A stretch of 64,000 nucleotides of DNA from Leptasterias polaris. Taxonomy: Eukaryota; Echinodermata; Asteroidea; Forcipulatida; Asteriidae. Below, piece after piece: positions 20,601 through 32,600 of the stretch (its first letter is position 1; each line of letters starts with the position of its first letter). The stretch covers positions 3,106,501 through 3,170,500 of the forward strand of contig JAZGTN010000046.1 in assembly GCA_037783415.1 (NCBI GenBank). Direction: 5' to 3'. A program made the position numbers and the translations under genes. Under the pieces are notes generated by a model. That model worked only from the letters and a program-made list of their open reading frames with translations. It searched no databases and was not told where the DNA came from.

Positions 20601-23600
20601 AGAGACTTGTAAATGTTTTCCCATTTTCATAAGGACTCTATCTCTCTTAAACAATTTGTGGATCACAAAACTGAATTTAACCTTAGAGCGCCCCTCTTTA
20701 ACACAAACCAGTGTAGGGTAAAATACAAAAAATAAGATCACTTTAAATGGTTGCGGTACCCGCTGCCAATGATTCAAACTGCCTCTAGCCATCGGGCTAG
20801 CTCGGTGGTCTAGTGGCAAGACATCTGCTCTAGCAATGCAAAGGTCGTGGGTTCGAATCCCAGCCGAGTGATTTGCCTGTGGATTTTTGTTTTCACAGAA
20901 CTCGGAAAGTACTGAGTACATTGTATACATCTATTAAATTGTTGGTACCCGCTGCTAAGGATTCTAACTGCCTCTAGCCATCGGGATAGCTCGGTGGTCT
21001 AGTGGTAAGACATCTGCTCTAGCAATGCAAAGGTTGTGGGTTCGAATCCCAGCCGAGTGATTTGCCTGTGGATTTTTATTTTCACAGAACTCGGAAAGTA
21101 CTGAGTACATTGTATACAGTGCTTAACACACATCGTGTAGGTTAAAAACAAAACTATACTAAATTGTTGCGGTATCCGCTGCCAATGACTCGAACTTCCT
21201 CTAGCCATCAGGCTAGCTCGGTGGTCTAGTGGTAAGACATCTGCTCTAGCAATGCAAAGGTCGTGGGTTCGAATCGCACCCAAGTGATTTGCCTGTGGAT
21301 TTTTTTTTTCACAGAACTGGAGAAAGTACTATATCTTGTAGGGTAAAAACAAAACTATACTAAATTGTTGCGGTATCCGCTGCCAATGACTCGAACTTCC
21401 TCTAGCCATCAGGCTAGCTCGGTGGTCTAGTGGTAAGACATCTGCTCTAGCAATGTAAAGGTTGTGGGTTCGAATCCCACCCGAGTGATTTGCCTGTGGA
21501 TTTTTTTTTTTCACAGAACTCAGGAAAGTACTGAGTACACAGTGCTTAACACACTCGTGTAGGGTAAAAACAAAACTATAATAAGATCACTCTTAAACAA
21601 ATTATTCACTGGGGTTAAAGGTTGTCTTTTTCCAATTTCATAAGGACTCTAAAATGTGTAGATCGCAAAACTTAATTTGGCCTTGGAGCCACTCTTGATT
21701 ACAAACCAGTGTAGGGTAAAAACACAAATAATAAGATCACTCCTAAAGAGTGTGTACAACATTGGTAATTGCCAAAGACCTGTATCCACACTTGACGTGA
21801 CCCAACATATATATGAAATAACAAACCTGTGAAAGTTTAAGCTCAATCGATCTTCGGAGTCATTAGAAAACAGTGAAAAACCCCGTCATATTTTTTTATT
21901 TTTTTTTCAAATATCGGATTTTATCCTGCAGGATAAAGACTATTATACTGTTTTACTCATTTCCTAAAAACTATGGCATTTCAAGCAAAACTATTTCAAG
22001 TGAAGTTTTCCATCATGACCATCTTTATACCTTGTAAGTTATGTGCAAATCTGTGAACATTTATATTTTTAATCTTACCAATGTTGTACACACCCTTTAA
22101 ACAAATTATTCACAAGGGGTAAAGGTTTGTCTTTTTTATGTTTCTTCTTTCAGGAAGTGAATGAGATGTGGTCGGGTCTAGGTTACTATTCCAGGGGGAG
22201 GAGGCTGTATGAAGGAGCTAAGAAAGTGGTAGAGACTCTAGACGGAGTCATGCCAAGCGATGCAGAATCACTCATGAAACAGTTGTCTGGTGTCGGCAGG
22301 TACACAGCAGGGGCTATTGCATCCATTGCTTTTCAAGAGGTAATCAATTGTAATTAACGTCTGCCTATTTTGCCAGTGAACTTATATCCATTTAATTTTA
22401 TGTGGTCCGCATGAAATGATGTCGTTTGGATGAGGTGTCGACTTTGAAAAAAACAAGTTATTTTATTCTCAATGATTCTGGTAGTGTTTGTTGTCCAAAG
22501 ATAGACTGTGCAAGTCTCTTCGAACATCGGGGTTCTGTTTAAAGTGCTCGAGTTTGTGGATTCTTGCTCGCGGTAAGCAGAGCCATGAAAATGGGCCCCA
22601 ATTAAAAAATTATTCTAATTGCAGGAAGGTATGTAGGTAGTTTATTCTGCTCTACCAGTCAGGCTCCTAGTGGATGATACCCATGCCATGGACTGTGAAA
22701 GGGGTAACCCTGTTTTAGCCCCAGGGGTAGGTGGCAATTACGTGCCCCTGGTTGCGGTTGATTTGGGTCAGCCTTGTGATAGGCGATCTCTCAAAAATAA
22801 AAACTTTAAATAAAAAATGTAAGGGTAAGTCTGCAAGTGCTATTGATGGCTTGTTTCAGCCGTGATGTATGAATTCAGCCGACAGAAAATTTCGTTACAA
22901 GCTACATGTAGGAATTCAGCCAATAGGGAAATTCATTACGAAAGTACGAGCTACACATAGGAATTCAGCCAACAGAAAAAATCGGGCACACTTTTTTACG
23001 TGCGTGAATTTTGCACAGAAAGCTTCGCATGCTGTTTCATCAAAAGCAGATCGGGAGGTCACACCTTTAGAAATCCTGAGGCCGCGGTGAAGAAATCCCT
23101 CCGCCTAGTTTTGGAGTCTTGGTCCTGTGGTCCTCGGCAAAAACATACAATGCAATGAGTGTCCGAACACTATCAAGGTAGTTGATATACTTTGCAAAAT
23201 TCCTTTAAAAAATAATGTAGCAATTATTAATTATTAATACTGCAATATTTTTCTTGTAATGTATGTTTCCAGTGTAGAGTTTTTACTTTTTAATTTCTTT
23301 TCTGCCATTGGCCTCCCAAAAATTGAACCTCTTTGATATTTGTGGAAAAACTGGTTTGTTTTGTCTCTGGCAGAAAACTGGAGTGGTAGATGGCAACGTC
23401 ATTAGAGTGCTGGCGAGAGCAAGGGCCATTGGCGCTGACTCCACCAGTGCAGTGGTGCAGTCAACAATCTGGTAAGCATTCATTTGATGTATTTTCCCAC
23501 CATTTCTATGGAATGGAATTGACTGATCTGTCAAACTGCAGTCCTCTGTTAGCCTTAAATCACCCCTTGCCCCAGGGAGTACCTCCACCCCTTGCCTCAA

Positions 23601-26600
23601 TCCTCCACCCCTTGCCCCAGGGAGTACCTCCACCCCTTGCCCCAGGGAGTACCTCCACCCCTTGCCCCAGGGAGTACCTCCACCCCTTGCCCCAGGGAGT
23701 ACCTCCACCCCTTGCCACATGGAGTATCTCCACCCCTTGCCACAGGCAGTACCTCCACCCCTTGCCCCAGGTGGAACCTCCACCCCTTGCCCTATGGGGT
23801 ACCTCCACCCCTTGCCACAGGCAGTACCTCCACCACTTGCTTCAGGGGGCAACTCCACCCTTGTCCCAAGGAGTACCTCAACTCCTTGCCCAAGTGGTAC
23901 ATCTATCCCTCGACAAGGCGGTCGTCCACCTCTTGATCCAGGGGGTACATCAACCTCTTGCCCAGGGGGTACCTCCACCCCCTGACCCAGGGGGTACCTC
24001 CACCCCCTGACCCAGGGGGTACCTCAGACCCTCAACCTAGGGGTACCTCCAACATCTTCCCCAGGGGGTATCCACCCCTTGCCCTAGGGGGTACTTGGAA
24101 GGTTTCATCTTATTTTATTTCATTTTTAGTCAGTTGATATCTGATAAGTTGTCACTTCTGTTGCCAGGTCACTGGCCACTACTCTTGTGGATGCGAAGCG
24201 TCCAGGTGATTTCAACCAAGCTATGATGGAACTTGGTGCGACGATCTGTACTCCCAGAGCGCCCTCTTGTGACAAATGTCCGATCAAGAAGCTCTGCCGG
24301 GCCTACTGTCATGTAAGATGTCATTGCAACAGAGAAGCTTTACTTAAATATCAAAGTATTTTATCAGTCAAACACATATCAAGATTGTCTCTTGTGCTGC
24401 CGAAGTGTTCCTTGTGCATGCAGTGCAGTTGGTTGCTTCCAAGTTGCCTGAAAACATTGCCTTGTGTGACATGGTCTTTAGGTTCAAATCTCATGCGAGT
24501 GGGGCCTGTAGGTTTTCCCATAGGACTTGGGAAGCATTGAGTATATAGCGCTTATTCAGGGTTGAGAAATTTCAGATCTATATCTGAATTCAGACTTTTT
24601 AAGTCTGCCCTGGTGACGAAAATCAGCCGCTATTTTTTCGAACATATGAAGAAATCTCGCCCTTTGATCTGAGGATACTGTTCCTAAAAGCTCCATGAAA
24701 TCTAAACCCCAGTGGTTACCAAAAAGGTAGAAATGCCAACATTTCAACACATATCTCCTAAAATGTTGATCCTAGTTTTAGACCTTTTTTGTCAGCAATG
24801 ACTCTCACCCCAGTTGATACAAATTGGTGTAACAAAAGGATGAGACCAAATTCATATTCATATATTAATTTATTTGTTGAAGGGCATGAGTTCTAATATA
24901 ACAAGCTGTGTATTGATTCCATGTTTTAAAACTTATTTGTGGGGTTTTCTTTGCAGGAAAATAAAGTGCGGTCATATTTTGAAGAAAAACACAAAGAGGA
25001 ATTCAGCTCTTTCAGTGTGAACAAGGAAAACATCCTTCCAGACATAGAATGTGGTCAGTAAAATTATGTTTACCACTTTACGATGGTGTTGAGAAATTTT
25101 GACTGTGCCTCTGTGCAGTATTATTTTTCAGAACTTTTTGGAGCTACCAAAATGATAAATTTTTTGTTTTTTGTTCAATGAATCCCTGACGAAACAAAGT
25201 AAAGTCAACAAACATTGTCATAAAATTGGTGGGTGGGGTGGGGGGAGGGCACCTGCCAGCCCTTTTGATGACCGCACCCACCCCCCCCCCCCAACAATTT
25301 ACTTTGGAGATCACCTTGATCAATAAACTCCATTTACCAGGGGCTCCAAAATATGCAAAACCATTTTTATGAAATCCATACAAACTGCACTAATGAACTT
25401 ATAGTCTTGAGCCATAAATTTTATTATTATTATTATTATAAGAAACAATAAAGATATTACTTGGTTGAATGTAAAATGATGAGTTTCTCTCTTCCTGACA
25501 GCCGCTGATAATTGCCAGCTGTGTATACCGCCAAGCGAGGGATGGGATGTAGATCTAGGGATTCTAAACTTCCCTCGAAAACCAAAGAAGAAGCCACCTC
25601 GACAAGAACAGGTACTAGACATTTTTCATGGTGCCAGCCATCTTATTTTTCTCCCATTCAAACCAATATCACCAAACCGAGGCTGGTGGGAAAATAGTCG
25701 GGTCCCGTATTGACATAAAGGAAATCAGTAGTCATGATTGATATGGATCACTGGGGACAAGACAAAGATGGTGGCAACAAGATCAAGTTGTATAGCAAGC
25801 TTCTCTGTAGTCTATACTAGGCTTTGCAAATTAATAGCAATGATAAATATTGACTGACATTTGGGAAGCATCGGTGTCCGCCGATTTTGATGCTCGTGGC
25901 ACATGAACATTGTTGCAGTCACAGATGGGACATGTGAACTGGTATTTTGGCTGGTAACCTTATTCTGGTAAGCATAATTTTATTGTGCTTAGCTACTTTT
26001 TGTGTGCTCAAGCAGCTCTATGAAATTAGGCCCTGGTGAAATTGAGCCTCGGTTGATGTCATAAGTGAGATAGCGTTGAGACCAATTAAGAACTCGCTCC
26101 GCAGCAGTGAAGTTAAGAACGAGAAGTCCCCTCGATCCACTAAGCCAAAGTAGTAGTCCCGACCGATTTCCTACCTCCCACCCAGGTAGTAGTTAATACG
26201 CAGGACAGTTCTTTTCAGAACTGAGAAGTCTCCCGAAGTCTCCCGAAGTCTCCCGAAGTCTCCCGAATTCTGAATAATTTACTCCCAGGCAGTAGAATAA
26301 ATAGCAAGACAAGTTCTCAAAGAACAAAATCTAACTAGAAAGTAGATATATATACATGGTGTTACCGCAAACCAAATATACATTGATACCTCGCCATGCA
26401 ATGCCTCAAATCCCATATGAGATAAACTTGTTTAAACTATTTTTATTTTTGCAGACGGCTGTTTGCATAGTGGAAAAGAAGAGCAATGGCAAGAAAGAGT
26501 CAGAATATCTACTTGTACAGAGGCCAGAAACTGGTATGAATTGAACCTCAAGACAGCATCCTTTAATTTTTGTTCTGAATTTGCAAGAAATGAACCACAA

Positions 26601-29600
26601 GGGAAACTTCTTCGTTCGAGTTGTTGCTCATGATCATACTTCATGGCTGCCATTTGTCAGCCATCTTTTTGATGGTGAATCCTGGGACACTAGTCAAATT
26701 TGGCCCATTGGGGGAGAGTTGTCAATTAGGTGGTCAGCTGTCTGTGTCTCGCGGCATTCGCATAAGGGGAGAGTGTGCCAACTTCCACTGGTGCATACAG
26801 GAAGCAAATCGGCCAACTCCGGTCATCAGGCGATTCATGCGAACTGCCTCTGTTGTACTGAGGAGGAGTTCATGAGGGTTGTCCGATGGCGAGTCTTTGA
26901 ACCTGTGGAAACTGACTGTTTAAGACTCAGACAGTTGTATAAATTCTGACTGGTGTTGAACAAAAATAACGACAAAATACGGAGACTGCCATCATAGGGC
27001 TAGATAGCTTAGTTGGTAGAGCACCGCCATGTAAACCTGGAGGTAGAAGGTTCAAATCCCTCCCTAGTCAATTTTTCTTTGTTTCCTTGTGGTTTATTTC
27101 TTAATACATATGAAGACAAAGCTACATCCCTTTAGGGCCAACAATGCCGCTTCCCAGGTTGTATTGTAAACTTAGTGGGATCCCTGGTTATAGGGCAGTT
27201 TAACATTCAATGGCTTCTGACTGGCATCCCTCTAAACAAAGATTCTGATGAAATTGGGAGACTGCCAACAACATGGGGCTAGAAATATCAGTTGGTCGAG
27301 CACCGGCACATGAACCATGAGACTGCAGGTTCAAATCCTGCTCTGGTAAATTTTTCTTTGTTCACCCCAAAACTGAATTAATTTTTCGAAATTTAATTTG
27401 GCCAGGTAAACACGTGATAATTAATTGCTGGTTTTGGATTGCTTTCTTCCACTAGGGTTACTCGCTGGCCTATGGGAGTTTCCTAGTGTGACAATGGAGA
27501 GTGAATGTTGGCCTACTAAAAAGAGGGAAAAGGCCATCGATGGTTTACTTCAAGAGAAACTCAAACTGAAGATTTCTGTGGAGAATGAAAGGCATTCAGT
27601 CGGTGAAGTAAGAAACCTATTACTCTTTAATTTGTGTTCTATCCTACACCAAGTCCCATGGAAAACAAAACTACAAACTATATTACTCAGTTGTGATTCG
27701 AACCCATGACCCCACCTTCTAGAGCGAAAACAAAAGTCTCAAACCACTAGACCATCGAGAGCATGCCTGGTGCTGAGAGGCCAGTTGAAATCCTGATTTA
27801 TTAGCAGCGGGTATCGCAAACAATTTAATTGATTGCGTATGAGTCACCAAACATGACTCTGGTCAACAGTGAGTATGAGTCTCAGATTGGCTCACAAGTA
27901 CGAGTCTAGGTTGCAGCTAATGAATCTTAATGAGTAATATTTTGTAATGTGTCGACTCGTGGCTGAGTGGTCAAGTACACCGGACTTGAGCTCTAGTGTT
28001 CTGATCAGCAGAGGTTAGTGTAATAATAATAACTAGTTCTTATAGCGCAAATTTACAATTACGTGTCAATGCGCTTTACATTAGTGCCCTGGTCATTGGG
28101 CCAATAACATTACTTTTTAAATTCTCTCTCTGCTCCCTGGGGATTATACAGCCCCGAGCTGCCGTGGCGCACCGAAGCTTTTTCATCCACATGTCAACTT
28201 CTTTGCAGGTACCCATTTATACCCCTGGGTGAAGAGAAGCAATTAAAGTAAAGCATCTTGCTCAAGGGCACAAGTGTCACTACTGGGATTCTGACCCACG
28301 CCATGATGACTAATTACCACCAGAACTTGAATTTGATGCTTTAAACTGCGCGGCCGTGACACACAATTTACCAAACCATCCATTTGAGCATTTTATCAAT
28401 TTCATTTAGGGGGGCAAGGGTCTCGAGTGTAAAGGTATTTTTCAGGTAATGCAGCCAAGGCAGCACCTTTGACCTGATCTATTTTAATCCTCATATATCA
28501 TGAATGTTGTTTAACACCGTCATGCAACCCAAGGGGACCTGCTGCCCAAAGCCCTTTAAAACTCATCCAGGAAGAGACATTGAAGCTAATGAGGTTTGAT
28601 TGATGCGAGACGTCAGCTGATGTAAATAAAACTCCTTGAATGGAGATTAAAATTACACGCTCTGCCGCCTTGCATAACAGCAACATTGAAAGTAGAGTAA
28701 CAATTTTTTTGTCTGGGGGCAATCCTGTCGGTTCGTTGAACCTCAATTTCTCCAATCTTGTCTTGGGTTCAAGACAGTTTGTCTTTTGCAGCGGTGTCCA
28801 GTTTTTCATATGTGAATTGATTTCACAGACATGCTGTATACACATTAAATAAAACCCTATCATTTGTTAAATAAATTGATAATGTCTTAGTTTTTGCTTG
28901 TGGGTATAGATCCGTAATCTCTTTATTGATAAAAGAAAATGACATGACATAAATATTTTATTTAACTTCAAAACTACTGACGAAGCCATGTCTGTCCTGT
29001 GCATACATTACAATCTTAAAGATTATCTCCATCAATTTCTTGAAGACTCATATTACATTGTTTTTATCTTTTGTAAAGCACAGACCTCAAATGCTTTTGC
29101 ATGAGCAAGGTAAAAGTAATCAGCAAAATACTTTATGTTATATTTACTATACTGTACAACTCTGAAAAAATGTCCCCCAAAGGTAAGCATTTCATTATGG
29201 AAAAGCTCCGTTAAAGAAAGAGGCTCAAATTAAAAATCCTTTTCGTCTGACAGCTCACACCTGTTATCTCCATGTAGTTCCTTTTCCGAAAAGTGGACTT
29301 AATATGATCATGCATTGGTAGGGCTGTTGAATGCAGACTGCCCTAGGCAGATTAACTGCTCATCTACTAAGTTTAATGACCCAAGTAAGTCTGTGTAAAC
29401 ACACCTAATGGGTGCAAAGAATTTTCTAGCTTTTGTAGCCCAACTCGGAAATTCTTTAATTGAGCTTTCCCGTCATGTGGTGTGGAGAGACAGTCAGGTT
29501 GGTGTAGTAGTATCTTTCCTCCCCTTCCACCTCTAGGACCATGGTTCAAATCCCGCCGGGGGGAACTATGTGGATCGGCAAGTTTTTCAGTCCCTATACC

Positions 29601-32600
29601 AAGTCCAGGTCCAGATGGTCGAATTACAGTCATTGACCATTGTGACTCCAAGTCTGTGTCATACAAAAATGAATTAAGTCATCTTATTTGGGGGTTTTCT
29701 TTTGTTGATTTGTTAATTGTGTTTTACTCTCATACATTTATGGGCAAAATTTTTCCTTTCCCAACAATATGATAAAATGTTTATAGCCATATATGTTTAT
29801 AGCCATAAAATACGTTAAACTACAGTATTTGAAGAAACAGAACTGCGCACACATAAAACATAATATGGTTGGGACCATCTGGGTCCCAAAAGTTTAAATA
29901 TGTGCGAGACTTGCACGGTATATTCTACCCAAACCCTGTAGTCTTCGTTAAACTGATAACATATGAAACTTTGAAAATCAAATCTTTGTAGCTCAGAAAA
30001 GCAACAATAAGTGTTATTAAATTGCTTGAAAAAGTCTTTACAAGTCTGTACCATGTAGGTAATCCCCTCTACTCCATAAGATTGTTGTACCTTTTGTATG
30101 TACAGTCCAATAGCCTAGTGCTAGGTATTGTGAGACACTGTGAGGCAAAGACATACAAGGCCATTATTAAAAGCAGCAATTCACAGTGTGCCCTGCTTTT
30201 CTATCGCCTAGGGAGTGTGCACCTTCTGGCCCCGTTGATAATTCATTTTATGTAATAAATATCCCAGATGAAATTGGCTTTTCATGCATGAAAAACAACG
30301 AAATTCCCCTGGGAAATTATTGTACTGATTTGGCACAACAAGAAAAACTCCTCGAACACAATTATGTGGATAGTTTGTTTGTAGGAACACACTTTATATG
30401 TTCTTTGCTTGACTGAAAAACTTTCATATTGTCCTTAATTCCTTTTTACTCAAATGCAGGACGATATCCGTAGAGTATAGAGGTAAATCTGTTGGGAGTT
30501 GTGTTGTGTAATTGAGAAAAAATTCAACGCTGTAATTTATTGCCACTACCTGTGGAGTTTTGTCAACTCGAGTTGTATGAGTAGACCTTTTGAAATGTCT
30601 CAGCTGCGAATTTTGCAAATCAATAGATGGCAGAAGTACGGGCAGCCTTAACTGTATATTTGGTTTGCGGTAACACCATATTATGGCAAGCCAAAGGGGA
30701 ATAAACTAATTATATAAACAAAAATATATGTATATACTTGTTATGTAATATATATGATATCATGTATATAATATAAAACATACATTAATATATAACATTT
30801 TACGAAATATTTAAAATATAAAAAATATTGGTAAGTAAAGTAACAAAATACATTTTTTAACAAGAAACTTTAAACTTTTATTTATTTATTTAAAATCAAT
30901 TATTTTGCCATTAAACATTTATATCAATGGCGGAAATATAATTGCACAAAAATATTTATTCACGGGAAAACTATTTTTAAGATACAACTATTTGCATTCA
31001 AGGAGGAAACAAAATTATGTCGGTTTTCCTTATTTTGTGCAAACGGCACAAGAAATAGCGCTCTTGTATTCGAGGATGAAAACAAATTTGCGTGAAACTA
31101 AATAATACAATGTGTGTTAAAAAATATATAAAGGTTTAAAAATATTTAAAGTTTAAAAATATATAAAGTTTACAAATATATAAAGTTTACAAATATAAAG
31201 TGTTGGTCAAACTACCGCACAAGATGGCGCTCTTCCGAACCTGCCCAACATACATGTAAAACAGTCGTGACAGTTCTGCCGTTCTGTAACAATAGATCGA
31301 TCCATTAAGCCCCGCCTCCTTACGAGTTGACCAATCACAGCCGCGAAACCCGATCACCATTAGTGCAAAGATCGCCAAACGGCTCAAATGGTGATCAGAT
31401 TTCGCGGTTGTGATTGGTCAATGAGAAATGGGCGTGGTTTAATGGATCGGTGTATTGCAGGAAAGCGTCGACACTGTCCCTCTATGAGGGAATTTGGAAG
31501 GCAGCACACGTCCTCAGTCTCCACCACAAACAACTCAAATGAACCTGCAGCAGCAGGCTCGTCAAACCCCGCCGAGGTCGCCGTTGTAGGGCAACCCCCA
31601 CCACTAACGACTGACCCCAAGGAGGGGAAGAGCTACACCACACGTACTTACATTTTTTACTAGTAATACATGGTATACTGTAACTTATTGTTTGGATGGG
31701 ACACTCCCAGGAGGGGTTTCGTGAGTCATGGAGGTAGACCATCCGATAATGAATCCGATAATACTCGCCGTAATATTCGGATCGGATTCATTATCGGAGG
31801 GTCTACCTCCATGACTCACGAAACCCCTCCTGTCCCATCCAAACAATAATTAGTTACAGTATACCATGTATTACTAGTAAAAAATGTAAGTGTATACGTG
31901 TGGTGTAGCTCGCCCCTCCTTGGGGTCAGTCGTTAGTGGTGGGGGTTGCCCTCCCTACAACGGCGACCTCGGCGGGGTTTGACGAGCCTGCTGCTGCAGG
32001 TTCAGCTGAGTTGTTTGTGGTGGAGACTGAGGACGTGTGCTGCATTCCAAATTCCCTCAAGAGGAACGACAGTGTCAAAACGCTTTCCTGCAATTATTGT
32101 TGCAGAACGGCAGGACTGTCAAAACTGTTTGGGTACGCCATTCTTTCGATTGAAAGCAGCCGGGCACCATGATCCCCCGTTCGGCATGCAGCTAAAACAC
32201 ACGGGTGAGCATGTAACTCGTGTTTACGGCTCGTGTTTATGGTGTCAACCGAGGACTTCTCTTTGTTCTCCCATTGTTTGGACATAGTTTTTTTTTGAGA
32301 CGTCCCCATTGGTTTTGTACACGAAATCGAATCGAGGACGTCCTCGGTGTGACTTTTTCCCGGATCCTTTTTGTTAAAACCCTCTCCAAGTCCTCGGTTT
32401 GAATGTGTGGACATGTTCACACACAGTAGACACACACAACACACACACGCATCTGCTGAATTTTATGTTCGGCAGGTTCGGAAGAGCGCCATCTTGTGCG
32501 GTAGTTTGGCCAACACTTTATATTTGTAAATTTTATATATTTGTAAACTTCATATATTTGTAAACTTTTTATATTTTTTAACTTTATATATTTTTTAACT

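Noticed and set aside
20800..20870. Possible functional tRNA gene
   Set aside because: A and B boxes are present and the acceptor stem pairs with wobbles, but the anticodon stem is only about three base pairs and the unit recurs as a repeat.
20544..21514. Minus-strand ORFs reading [20 protein letters not shown] repeatedly
   Set aside because: These are translations of the tRNA-like SINE units in the tandem array; the same peptide arises wherever this SINE type is read backwards and breaks at unit borders.
23283..24010. Gly/Val-rich and Pro/Leu-rich ORFs over 100-230 codons on both strands
   Set aside because: They come from the 25-bp minisatellite, which is open in several frames because its period is not a multiple of three; MUTYH exon 6 explains the only real coding part.
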